From Pseudomonadota bacterium (GTDB lineage: Bacteria > Pseudomonadota > Alphaproteobacteria > Acetobacterales > Acetobacteraceae), in assembly GCA_021805565.1 (NCBI GenBank), contig JAJZFA010000030.1, forward strand, positions 23,700-87,699: a DNA stretch of 64,000 bases, in the 5' to 3' direction. Under the pieces are notes generated by a model. It did not search any database and was not told the origin of the DNA. It saw only the letters and a list, made by a program, of their open reading frames with translations. Positions within the stretch are counted from its first letter, which is position 1, and each line of letters begins with the position of its first letter. Of this stretch, positions 1 to 7,682 are shown in pieces. The translations under genes were made by a program, and so were the position numbers.

Positions 1-157
1 TCGTCTTGTCAATCATATCGCATTGCGCGCGCCGCGTGGCGACTCAGGACCGCGCCGCCGCGGCCTTGGTTCGGCGTCCGTCCGGCCAGTTATTTGCGCT
101 GACGGTCATATCGTGATCCGGTGTTCGCCGGAAGAAACGCACCAAGGGAGTCAGGCG

Positions 158-1354
158 ATGAACGAAATGCCGATCAATGCACCGAACCTGTGGCGACTGG
201 ATACACCAGGCCACTCCGGATGGACTCGTACGGCTCGTGCCGGCGATCCGAAGAAATATTTCATGGTCTCCACCGACAGTCACGCCAACGAACCGCCCGA
301 CCTGTGGGAAACCCGGATCGACCCGAAATACAAGGAACGCGTACCACGCATCATCACCGACGACGACGGCGTGCAATGGCGCTACTGCGAGGGCTACCGC
401 CCCGACCGGGTCAGGGTCATGAGCTTCGAGGGCGAGGACTGGGTGCGGTCCAAGGCCGGTGCCGATGTGCAGGACCGCATTCGCGACAACCGAGCCGACG
501 GGGTCGATGTCGAGGTTATCTTCCCGAACAAGGGCCTGGCGATGTGGGCGACGCCGGACCCGGTGTTCGCCAATGCGCAATGCCGCGTGTGGAACGACTG
601 GGCGTGGGAACAGTTCGGTCCCCATCCGGATGCCATGCTGCCGGTCGCATCGATCGCCACGGGCGATTTGGAAGGCTCCCTCCACGAGATCGAGCGCGTC
701 GCGAAAATGGGGTTCCGGGCGTTGTCGCTGCCGTGCAAGCCCATCTGGGGCGGGCATGACGTGGATCATGTCAACTATAATCTGCCGCATTTCGATCCGA
801 TGTGGCGACTGATCGAGGAAACCGGTCTGCCGATGACATTCCACGTATCCACCGGACGCGATCCGCGGGCCTCACGCGGGAACGGCGGTGCGGTGGTCAA
901 CTACGTGACGCACTCGCTGGCACCGACGATCGAACCGGTCGCCAATCTGTGCGCGTCTGGCGTGCTGGAACGGTTCAAGGGGCTGCGCTTCGCCACGATC
1001 GAAGCAGGTATCGGCTGGGTGCCGTGGCTGTTGACCGCGATGGACGAGGCCTATCGCAAGCATCACATGTGGGTTCGTCCGAAATTGCAGGGGCTGCCAA
1101 GCGATTATTACAAGGCGCACGGGTTGGCGACGTTCCAGGAGGATCCGGTTGGCCTGGCATTGGCTGAACCGTTCGGCTTGATGGATAATTTCGCCTGGGC
1201 GAACGATTATCCTCATCACGAAGGGACATGGCCGCATTCGGCGGAAGCGATCGAGCGTACCATGCCAGGCCTGACCGAACCGCAGCGGGCGAAAATTCTT
1301 GGGCTGAACGCGGCCCGGTTTTTCAAACTGACGATTCCGCCGGATCGGGCGTGA
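158..1354 (+). CDS. Amidohydrolase-2 family metal-dependent hydrolase or decarboxylase
   Basis: The 398-residue product looks like a PF04909 TIM-barrel amidohydrolase. The N-terminal metal motif D-S-H is at about residues 40-42 (STDSHANEP). A C-terminal NDYPHHEGTWP segment carries the late catalytic/metal Asp typical of the family. Family members include ACMSD-type decarboxylases and hydrolases of cyclic compounds, so either reaction is possible. I chose the ATG at 158 because an AAGGGAG ribosome site lies 8-15 bases upstream; the reading frame stays open upstream to 23 without a comparable site. The gene converges on the minus-strand operon at 1506-6438, which suggests but does not prove a shared pathway. 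Family call firm, substrate unknown. Confidence 0.85.
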   Translation: MNEMPINAPNLWRLDTPGHSGWTRTARAGDPKKYFMVSTDSHANEPPDLWETRIDPKYKERVPRIITDDDGVQWRYCEGYRPDRVRVMSFEGEDWVRSKAGADVQDRIRDNRADGVDVEVIFPNKGLAMWATPDPVFANAQCRVWNDWAWEQFGPHPDAMLPVASIATGDLEGSLHEIERVAKMGFRALSLPCKPIWGGHDVDHVNYNLPHFDPMWRLIEETGLPMTFHVSTGRDPRASRGNGGAVVNYVTHSLAPTIEPVANLCASGVLERFKGLRFATIEAGIGWVPWLLTAMDEAYRKHHMWVRPKLQGLPSDYYKAHGLATFQEDPVGLALAEPFGLMDNFAWANDYPHHEGTWPHSAEAIERTMPGLTEPQRAKILGLNAARFFKLTIPPDRA

Positions 1355-1379
1355 TCGCCAGGGACAGGTAAGGTCAACC

Positions 1380-1427
1380 GGGCAGACCCGCATTTCGTGC
1401 GGCATGCCCGGCCCTTCGGGCTTGTTT
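1380..1427 (+). terminator. Tandem hairpin terminator after the amidohydrolase
   Basis: A nested hairpin (GGGCA...CCGCA-TTTCG-TGCGG...TGCCC, 1380-1409) is followed at once by GCCC-TTC-GGGC and a T-rich TTGTTT run. This is the layout of an intrinsic terminator for the plus-strand gene ending at 1354. It lies between two convergent genes. Confidence 0.65.
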
Positions 1428-1505
1428 GGCGATTATCGCGACGGGTCGCCTCGCCTGCCCCCAACGGCAAGCCGCGAAGCCGATCCGCCGGCACCGGACC
1501 GCGCG

Positions 1506-2216
1506 CTATCCGCGTGCTTTCTTCCACGCCTCGAAGTCCCGTTTCGCCTCCTCCCCCACCACTGGAAACAGTCCGGTCAGCGATCGTCCGCGTGCCACTT
1601 CCTCTTCGGCGAAGGTATCGTAGAGTGTGGTGGCAACTGCCTCTTCGGCGATTTCGTCGGCCATGGACGCCGGGATCACCACCACGCCGTCGCAGTCGCC
1701 GACAATGACATCGCCCGGATAGACGGCGACACCGCCGCACCCGATCGGCAAATTCAGGTCGATCGGGTAATGCACGATCGGGCTGGGCGGCGAGGTCGGA
1801 CGGCGCTGATAGGCGGGTAGGCCGGTCTTCAGAATACCTTCCGAATCGCGCAGTCCGCCATCCGTTACAATACCCGCACACCCGCGCGCGGCCAGCCGGC
1901 CGATATACAGATCGCCGGCCGAGGCGGCGCGCGCATCGCCACGCGAATCGATCATCAGCACATGGCCCGGCGGGCATCCTTCCATTGCCTGCACCTGCAC
2001 GGACCGCCGTGTGCCCTTGGGTCCGTTTTCGTCCTCCCGGAACGGAATGAACCGCATCGTGTAGGCCAGCCCGACCATGCGCGGCTGGTCCACACGCAGC
2101 GGCGACACATCCTGTAGAAACATGTTGCGCAGTCCGCGCTTGTACAACGCACCGGTCAGCGTCGATGTCGCGACCTTCAGTAAGCCTTCCCTGGTGGCCG
2201 GAAGCAGTCCTGTCAT
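1506..2216 (-). CDS. RraA-family protein (HMG/CHA aldolase-like)
   Basis: The 236-residue product has the RraA/4-hydroxy-4-methyl-2-oxoglutarate aldolase signature: an ATxxL-type N-terminus and TDGGLRDSEGI with the conserved Arg-Asp pair at about residues 123-124. The C-terminal GDVIVGDCDGVVVIP strand is typical of the family. Known members either inhibit RNase E (RraA) or act as divalent-metal aldolases/oxaloacetate decarboxylases. As the last gene of a catabolic operon, a terminal aldolase role is more likely here. The start at 2216 follows AGGGGA; the longer upstream frame overlaps the preceding gene. It lies 34 bp downstream of the molybdopterin subunit gene, on the same strand. Confidence 0.85.
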   Translation of the reverse strand: MTGLLPATREGLLKVATSTLTGALYKRGLRNMFLQDVSPLRVDQPRMVGLAYTMRFIPFREDENGPKGTRRSVQVQAMEGCPPGHVLMIDSRGDARAASAGDLYIGRLAARGCAGIVTDGGLRDSEGILKTGLPAYQRRPTSPPSPIVHYPIDLNLPIGCGGVAVYPGDVIVGDCDGVVVIPASMADEIAEEAVATTLYDTFAEEEVARGRSLTGLFPVVGEEAKRDFEAWKKARG

Positions 2217-2250
2217 GGCAATTTCCCCTGTCGTTTTATTGTTACGATCT

Positions 2251-4599
2251 TTAAGCGGTTGTTCGCCGTGCTGCCTGGATAGCTTGCCAGACGCGCTCGC
2301 CGGTGGCCGGCATGTCGAGTTCGCGGACGCCCAGCGGGGCCAGCGCATTCATGATGGCGATCATCGCGGCGGGCAGCGCGCCGACGCATCCGGCTTCGCC
2401 CGCGCCCTTCGCGCCCAGCAGATTCGTTGCGGTTGGAACGGGGTTGCCGCGGATCGCGACGTTGCACATCGTATCGGCGCGCGGCATCGCGTAGTCCATG
2501 AAACTCGCCGACATCAACTGGCCGGAGTCCTTTTCATACACCACCTGTTCCATTAGGATCTGGCCAATCCCCTGTGCGATGCCACCATGAATCTGGCCCG
2601 CCAGCGTCAGCGGGTTGATCACCGTGCCCACGTCATCGACCACCAGGTATTTCATCAGATCGACCGTGCCGGTTTCCGGATCGACCTCCACCTCGCAGAC
2701 ATGGCAACCGTTGGGATAGGTCGGCTGCTCCGGGGCGTACATCGCGCTTTCGATCAGACCCGGTTCCATGCCTTTCGGTAAACGAGCCGGCAGGAACGCG
2801 GCGATGGCGACCTGCTTCAGGGTCACGCTCCGATCGGTTCCCGTAACGGTAAATTTGGCGTCCGCGAACACGATATCGCCGGCTGCGGCTTCCATAAGAT
2901 GCGCCGCGATTTTCTTGCCTTTTTCGATGATTTTGTCCGCCGCCATCGCCAGCGCGGAACCGCCGGCCACCATCGACCGCGATCCGTTGGATCCCATGCC
3001 GAACGCAACCCGGTCGGTGTCGCCGTCGATAAAGCGGACATCGGCCGGATCCATCCCGGTCTTCTCAAACAGAATTTGCTTGAACGCGGTCTCGTGCCCC
3101 TGCCCATGCGTCTTCGTGCCCAGCATCAATAGCGCACTGCCGCTGGGCTGAAACCGTATTTCGGCATATTCCGGAACCGGTCCGGCCGCCTGTTCGATCG
3201 CATTGGCCAGCGCGATGCCGCGCAGCTTGCCCGCCTTGCGCGATTCCGTCTGGCGCGCGGCAAAGCCGGCATAATCGGAGATATCCAGCGCCATATCCAT
3301 ATTCCGGGCGAATTCCCCGCAATCGTAAACCGGGCCAAGCGGGGCCTTGTACGGCATGGCACCCGGTTGAATAATGTTACGGCGTCGCAATTCGATCGGA
3401 TCGATGCCCAGTTCCCGCGCCGCGGCCTCCAGTATCCGTTCCATCAGATAGATCGCTTCCGGTCGGCCGGCGCCGCGATAGGGGGCGGTTGGATTGGTGT
3501 TCGACAGCACGGCATCGATCGTTACATGCGCCGCCGGTATATCGTACACCCCGGACAGGGTGCCAATCATGCCGAACGGCGTCAGAAGCTGCCGGTCGGA
3601 CGCGATATAGGCGCCGATGCTGGCCAGCATGCGCAGCCGCAGGCCCAGGAATTTGCCGTTACTGTCCAGCGCGAGTTCGATCTCGCCAATATTGTCGCGG
3701 CCATGTTCGTCGGCCATGATAACTTCGGAACGCTCGCATTTCCACTTGACCGGGCGGTCCAGCTTGCGCGCGGCCCATAACGTCAGCCGGTGATCGACGT
3801 ATTGCCAGCCCTTGGCGCCGAAGCCGCCGCCGACATCGTTGCAGATGACCCGCACCCGGCTTTCCGGTACCCGGAAGATCGAGTTGGCCAGCATGTTACG
3901 GACCCGGTGCGGATAATTGACATCCGCGTGCAGGGTGTACCGTTCCTCGAATTTATCGTACACGCCGATGGCGCCGCGCGGTTCCATGTATTGGGCATGC
4001 ACGCGGGTGATGACATACCTGCGCCGTACGACATGCGCCGCTCGGGCGAACGCGGCGTCGGTGGCGGCGCGGTCGCCGCGTTCGAACGTGTGCGAAATGT
4101 TATCGGAGTTTTCGTCCCAGACGCGCGGCGCGCCGGGTTCGGCGGCGTCGGCCAGCGATGTCACCGACGGCAGCGGTTCGTACTCCACCGCAACCAGTTC
4201 GGCGGCGTCCTTGGCCAGGTCGATCGTTTCGGCGACGACCATGGCGACCGGATCGCCGACATAGCGGGCCCGGTCTGTTACCAGGGCCGGGCGCTGCGGG
4301 GCGAACATCGGCGAACCGTCCGATTTTTTGCGCGGCATCGCGGCTTTCGGCATGCCGAGGCCATCGGCGTTGTAATCGGCGCCGGTGTACACCGCCAATA
4401 CGCCCGGCGCGGCACGGGCGGCTCCGACGTCGATCCCAACGATCCGGGCGTGCGCATGCGGGGACCGCACGAACACCGTATAGGCCTGGCGGGGCAGGGT
4501 AATATCGTCCTGGTAACGGCCTCGCCCGGTCAGCAGCCGGCTATCCTCGAAGCGGCGAACCGGCTGGCCGACACCGAACTTCATCGTCGTTCCATCCAT
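2251..4599 (-). CDS. Xanthine dehydrogenase-family molybdopterin-binding (large) subunit
   Basis: The 782-residue product belongs to the CoxL/aldehyde-oxidase large-subunit family. It opens with the usual GxPVRRFEDSRLLTGRGRY motif, has QYMEPRGAIGVYD and GGGFGAKGW segments, and has AYRGAGRPEAIY. The last of these replaces the AYRCSFR loop of true CO dehydrogenase. Near the C-terminus GAKGAGEAG supplies the catalytic Glu. Such subunits hydroxylate aldehydes or N-heterocycles with Mo-cofactor. No FAD (CoxM) or 2Fe-2S (CoxS) subunit gene lies beside it, which is unusual. The start at 4599 (MDGTTMKFG) has CGGAGA upstream; a second ATG five codons on is an alternative. No signal peptide, so cytoplasmic. 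Confidence 0.9.
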   Translation of the reverse strand: MDGTTMKFGVGQPVRRFEDSRLLTGRGRYQDDITLPRQAYTVFVRSPHAHARIVGIDVGAARAAPGVLAVYTGADYNADGLGMPKAAMPRKKSDGSPMFAPQRPALVTDRARYVGDPVAMVVAETIDLAKDAAELVAVEYEPLPSVTSLADAAEPGAPRVWDENSDNISHTFERGDRAATDAAFARAAHVVRRRYVITRVHAQYMEPRGAIGVYDKFEERYTLHADVNYPHRVRNMLANSIFRVPESRVRVICNDVGGGFGAKGWQYVDHRLTLWAARKLDRPVKWKCERSEVIMADEHGRDNIGEIELALDSNGKFLGLRLRMLASIGAYIASDRQLLTPFGMIGTLSGVYDIPAAHVTIDAVLSNTNPTAPYRGAGRPEAIYLMERILEAAARELGIDPIELRRRNIIQPGAMPYKAPLGPVYDCGEFARNMDMALDISDYAGFAARQTESRKAGKLRGIALANAIEQAAGPVPEYAEIRFQPSGSALLMLGTKTHGQGHETAFKQILFEKTGMDPADVRFIDGDTDRVAFGMGSNGSRSMVAGGSALAMAADKIIEKGKKIAAHLMEAAAGDIVFADAKFTVTGTDRSVTLKQVAIAAFLPARLPKGMEPGLIESAMYAPEQPTYPNGCHVCEVEVDPETGTVDLMKYLVVDDVGTVINPLTLAGQIHGGIAQGIGQILMEQVVYEKDSGQLMSASFMDYAMPRADTMCNVAIRGNPVPTATNLLGAKGAGEAGCVGALPAAMIAIMNALAPLGVRELDMPATGERVWQAIQAARRTTA

Positions 4600-4627
4600 A
4601 GTATGTGCGTCTCCGGGTGGCCGGCGT

Positions 4628-5431
4628 TCAGACGAAGCGGGCGGACACCGATCCGAACGAACCGTAATCGACATGGAAAGTATCGCCCGCCCGAGCCTCC
4701 ACCACGCTGGTGAACGATCCGCCGAGGACGAACTGTCCTGGTTCCAGCGCAATGCCGAACGGGGCGAGTTTGTTCGCTAGCCAGGCAACGCTGTTGGCTG
4801 GGTGATTGAGCACCGCCGCCGCCACGCCGGACTCCTCGATCACGTTGTTACGATAGCACAATGCGGCCACCCAGCGCAGGTCCAGGTCCATCGGGCGCAT
4901 CGGGCGTCCGCCGACGATCAGCGCGGCGTTGGCGGCGTTGTCGGCGATGCTGTCGAGCACGTTGCGCGGCTTATCGGTCTCCGGATCGATCCGGTGCGCG
5001 CGTCCGTCCACGATTTCCAGCGCCGGCACGACGTAATCGGTGGCGTTGAGCACGTCGAAGATGGTGCAGTCCGGCCCTGTCAGGCGGCGTCCGATAACGA
5101 ATCCGATCTCGCATTCCAGCCTGGGCTGGATGAAGCGCGACACTGGGATTTCCGCGCCATCGCCGTAGAACATGTCCTCCATCAAAGTGCCGTAGTCGGG
5201 TTCTGTAATGTTCGCCTGACGCTGCATCGCGCGCGATGTCAGGCCGATTTTGTGGCCTTTGATCCGGTTGCCCCCGGCCACTTTGATCTCGATCCAGCGG
5301 CGCTGCACCGCATAGGCGTCTTCGATGGTAAATCCAGGGTATTGCGCGGTGGGCGGACGGATCCGCTCCCGCGTTTGTTCGGCCTGGTGATAGGCGCGGG
5401 CGATCGTATCGATGGTGGCGGAATCGAGCAT
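4628..5431 (-). CDS. hpaH: 2-oxo-hept-4-ene-1,7-dioate hydratase-like enzyme (HpaH/MhpD family)
   Basis: The 267-residue product matches the hydratase/FAH fold family. GHKIGLTSRAMQRQ (about residues 79-92) and the metal-binding LECEIGFVIGRRL segment are close to HpaH. These enzymes add water to a 2-hydroxy-dienoate after meta ring cleavage, giving a 4-hydroxy-2-oxoacid for an aldolase. Its operon position, after a VOC dioxygenase-like gene and RidA and before an RraA-like aldolase gene, fits that role. The symbol reflects similarity, not proof that homoprotocatechuate is the substrate. MhpD-type 2-oxopent-4-enoate hydratase is the main alternative. Confidence 0.8.
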   Translation of the reverse strand: MLDSATIDTIARAYHQAEQTRERIRPPTAQYPGFTIEDAYAVQRRWIEIKVAGGNRIKGHKIGLTSRAMQRQANITEPDYGTLMEDMFYGDGAEIPVSRFIQPRLECEIGFVIGRRLTGPDCTIFDVLNATDYVVPALEIVDGRAHRIDPETDKPRNVLDSIADNAANAALIVGGRPMRPMDLDLRWVAALCYRNNVIEESGVAAAVLNHPANSVAWLANKLAPFGIALEPGQFVLGGSFTSVVEARAGDTFHVDYGSFGSVSARFV

Positions 5432-5444
5432 GGTGCGGTGCCTG

Positions 5445-5831
5445 TCAGGACAGAACGGCGGTGAAGTCGGCCTGGATCAGCGCCTTGCTGGCGGGCGGCA
5501 GTGTCAGGGTATGCCGAGCGGGCAACGCGGCGGGGTCGGGGAACATTCTGACCCATTCGGTGTTGATCGCGGCACGCTGGGTCACCGGATCCTTGACCCA
5601 GAAGGTGACCTTGACGATGTCATCCACAGATCCGCCCGCTGCCTCGATATCGCCGCGGATCGCCGCGAAGACGTTGGCGGTCTGCTGTTCCAGCGTTGGC
5701 GGCAGGTCGCGTGTGCCGGGGTTGGTTCCCCCGATCACGCTGGACATGACGATGTTGCCCACCCGGCTGGCGTTGGGAATCGGGTTTTCATGCCGGGCGA
5801 TGGGCCCGTTGATGCTTTGGCGCTTTGTCAT
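5445..5831 (-). CDS. RidA/YjgF/YER057c-family deaminase
   Basis: The 128-residue product is the length of a RidA subunit. It has the NPIPNASRVGNIVMSS strand, the central QTANVFAAIRGDIEAAGGS helix, and a conserved Arg near the C-terminus (ALPARHTLTL). RidA homologues hydrolyse reactive enamines/imines; some, such as AmnD-type enzymes, deaminate 2-aminomuconate in aminophenol pathways. The start at 5831 (MTKRQSI) is 4 bp after the VOC gene stop, so translational coupling is likely. Being inside the hydratase/aldolase operon favours a dedicated catabolic deaminase over general damage control. That last point is inference. Confidence 0.85.
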   Translation of the reverse strand: MTKRQSINGPIARHENPIPNASRVGNIVMSSVIGGTNPGTRDLPPTLEQQTANVFAAIRGDIEAAGGSVDDIVKVTFWVKDPVTQRAAINTEWVRMFPDPAALPARHTLTLPPASKALIQADFTAVLS

Positions 5832-5835
5832 GTCG

Positions 5836-6438
5836 CTATCCCTGTGCCGCGGCGGTTTCGCTGGCCCCGAAAACCGGCACGTCTTCGACACGATCAGACA
5901 GGGCGCCGGCACCTTCGGTCGGCACCGCGACTGCGAAATTCAGCGCGGCGTCGATATCGCCTTCCCAGACTTCGCGCGGCAGTTCGTACAGCAGCTCGAT
6001 GCCGTAACCGTTCGGATCGTTGATGTACAGGCTATGGGTCATGCCGTGTTCGACGCGACGGTTGAATTTCACGTTGCGGCTTTGCAGATACTCAAGCTGG
6101 CGCAACCACGAATCACGATCCGGCAGGGTAATAGCGATATGGGCGATCGCCATCGGCATATCGTTCATCGTCCATTCCGCCGGCGGCGCCGGCAAGGCGC
6201 GGTTTTCGACCAGCGCCACGTCGTGATGGTTCATGTTGCCGTCGTGATCGCCGCTGTAGAAGCGCATTTTCGCCGGGTTCGGACGTTGCGGTGTTACTTT
6301 CAATTCGCCGACCTGCTTGAACCCTAGCATCTCGGTCCAGAACCGGTGGGATTCCTCAAGGTCGCGCACATTCAGCACTAAGTGGTTCAGGCCGGTCGGC
6401 GTGACGGGTCCCGGCGCGGTCGATTGGCTTTCAGACAT
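5836..6438 (-). CDS. VOC-family extradiol dioxygenase-like protein
   Basis: The 200-residue product is a two-module vicinal-oxygen-chelate protein. GLNHLVLNVRDLEESHRFW opens module one. IAHIAITLPDRDSW and GYGIELLYELP in module two would supply His and Glu metal ligands like those of catechol 2,3-dioxygenases and glyoxalases. It is the first gene of the minus-strand operon ending at 1506, and a GGAGGA site lies just before the ATG at 6438. Ring cleavage is the most economical role given the hydratase, deaminase and aldolase genes that follow, but other VOC activities cannot be excluded. Confidence 0.8.
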   Translation of the reverse strand: MSESQSTAPGPVTPTGLNHLVLNVRDLEESHRFWTEMLGFKQVGELKVTPQRPNPAKMRFYSGDHDGNMNHHDVALVENRALPAPPAEWTMNDMPMAIAHIAITLPDRDSWLRQLEYLQSRNVKFNRRVEHGMTHSLYINDPNGYGIELLYELPREVWEGDIDAALNFAVAVPTEGAGALSDRVEDVPVFGASETAAAQG

Positions 6439-6582
6439 GTCTTCCTCCAGGTTTGGTTATGTTGGCGGCAGGCGATCGGACGATACCGCTTTTACTTATC
6501 TCATTTACCGAAGCGGCCGGCAAACCGGCCAAGGGCGGCGGTTCCAAAAAGCTGTCGCGTGGCCGGCATCGAGGCGTTGTTC

Positions 6583-6697
6583 CTTAGGCCATGCCCAACA
6601 ATTATCGCTTCGGATTGCAGTGTCGGGCATGCCCTAAGCTTATGTTTTGCACGGCAACTTTGCTGGCGTGCTGACGCACTTATTTGCCAGCGTTGCC
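6583..6697 (-). repeat. Two-hairpin structured repeat, copy A
   Basis: On the minus strand this 115-bp element holds two strong hairpins. Hairpin I (6653-6697) is GGCAAC-GCTGGC-AAATAA-GTGC-GTCA-GCAC-GCCAGC-AAA-GTTGCC. Hairpin II pairs 6583-6596 with 6625-6638 (CTTAGG..ATGCCC against GGGCAT..CCTAAG). They are joined by a GTGCAAAACAT-type linker. A related copy lies at 11272-11387, and the hairpin I fold recurs in the array at 51466. The element sits about 145 bp upstream of the VOC-led operon. It could be an RNA leader element or a palindromic DNA repeat. Confidence 0.8.
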
Positions 6698-6855
6698 TTA
6701 GTCGCGCTTGTGAATTCGCACGGCGGTTTATCCATGACAAGCAAACATTGTGCCAATCCGTCGGCGATCGTTGACAACCGCCATGCCAACGGGTTGCGGT
6801 ATCGCGCTGGAGTCTGCTCCGGTGGCCGGCGAATGGCCCAGGACATGCCTTCGTA

Positions 6856-7002
6856 ATGCCGGACCCAGCCCGGACGGGTTCGCTCGCGGACATCGAACGC
6901 ACAGTGTGCCAAACGGCGCTACTGGCGTGCGGGGGCAATGTCGCGCGGGCCGCGCGGCACCTTGGCATGACCCGGCCAACCCTGGAGTACCGGCTGAAAT
7001 AA
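6856..7002 (+). CDS. Orphan FIS-type helix-turn-helix peptide (48 aa) or remnant
   Basis: This 48-codon frame encodes LADIERTVCQTALLACGGN followed by VARAARHLGMTRPTLEYRLK. That is a complete FIS/HTH_8 DNA-binding domain like the C-terminus of NtrC-type sigma-54 activators (L..IE...AL...GGN...AA..LG..R.TL..RL). No receiver or AAA+ domain precedes it in frame. It may be a stand-alone mini-regulator or the surviving tail of a decayed activator gene. The ATG at 6856 lacks a clear ribosome site, which favours a remnant. It lies just upstream of msrB and downstream of repeat copy A. Confidence 0.55.
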   Translation: MPDPARTGSLADIERTVCQTALLACGGNVARAARHLGMTRPTLEYRLK

Positions 7003-7123
7003 GCGGGGATGGTTCGCCGCGACGGGGGGCGAACCTGAAACGCGCCCGTTGGCCGCGGCCGGTTTCGCACGCTGCCCGTCTGCGCTAAGGGACCGCATGA
7101 CACTATAAATGCGGGGCACGCCC

Positions 7124-7567
7124 ATGAAACGCCTGTTCGGCGGAAACGATAGCGCACCGGAATCCTTTCCCGTTAGCCTGGGCGAAGACGAATGGCGCCG
7201 GCGTCTGGATTCAGCTCGGTTTCAGGTTTTGCGCCAGCATGGCACCGAACGGCCGAACACCAGCCCGCTGAACACCGAAAAGCGGCACGGGACCTACCGA
7301 TGCGCCGGCTGCGATCGGGCGCTTTTTGCATCCGGTACGAAGTTCGAGAGCGGTACCGGCTGGCCGAGCTTCAGTGCGCCCTTGGATGGGGGGATTGGAA
7401 CGGCGGCGGATCGCAGCCTGTTCATGACGCGAACCGAGGTGCATTGCGCGGGGTGCGGCGGGCATCTGGGCCATGTCTTTCCGGACGGCCCGCGCCCCAC
7501 GGGGTTGCGCTATTGCATGAACGGCGTGGCGATGACCTTTCAGCCCGAACCGGCGGACGATCGATAG
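7124..7567 (+). CDS. msrB: Peptide-methionine (R)-S-oxide reductase MsrB
   Basis: The 147-residue product has all MsrB hallmarks. Two zinc CxxC pairs are present (RCAGCDRAL and HCAGCGGHLGHVF), as is the substrate loop FESGTGWPSF. The catalytic Cys is in GLRYCMNGVAM. It reduces methionine-R-sulfoxide in proteins. I place the start at 7124 (MKRLFGG), where GGGG lies upstream; a start at 7109 would add five residues. A second msrB lies at 19403-19807, and no msrA is present in the window. A perfect intrinsic terminator follows at 7625. Confidence 0.95.
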   Translation: MKRLFGGNDSAPESFPVSLGEDEWRRRLDSARFQVLRQHGTERPNTSPLNTEKRHGTYRCAGCDRALFASGTKFESGTGWPSFSAPLDGGIGTAADRSLFMTRTEVHCAGCGGHLGHVFPDGPRPTGLRYCMNGVAMTFQPEPADDR

Positions 7568-7624
7568 GCCACCGCGTGCCGGCGCTTCGGTGGCGGGCGC
7601 AGGCCGCGGCTGGATGCATGTAAT

Positions 7625-7648
7625 CGGGCGTTGACGCCCGGACTTTTT
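7625..7648 (+). terminator. Intrinsic terminator after msrB
   Basis: CGGGCG-TTGA-CGCCCG forms a perfect 6-bp GC stem with a tetraloop, followed by GACTTTTTG. It lies 58 bp after the msrB stop and before the next plus-strand gene, so the esterase should have its own promoter. Confidence 0.85.
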
Positions 7649-7682
7649 GTAGCCTAACGTATCTCAAAATTCGGTGGGGTTA

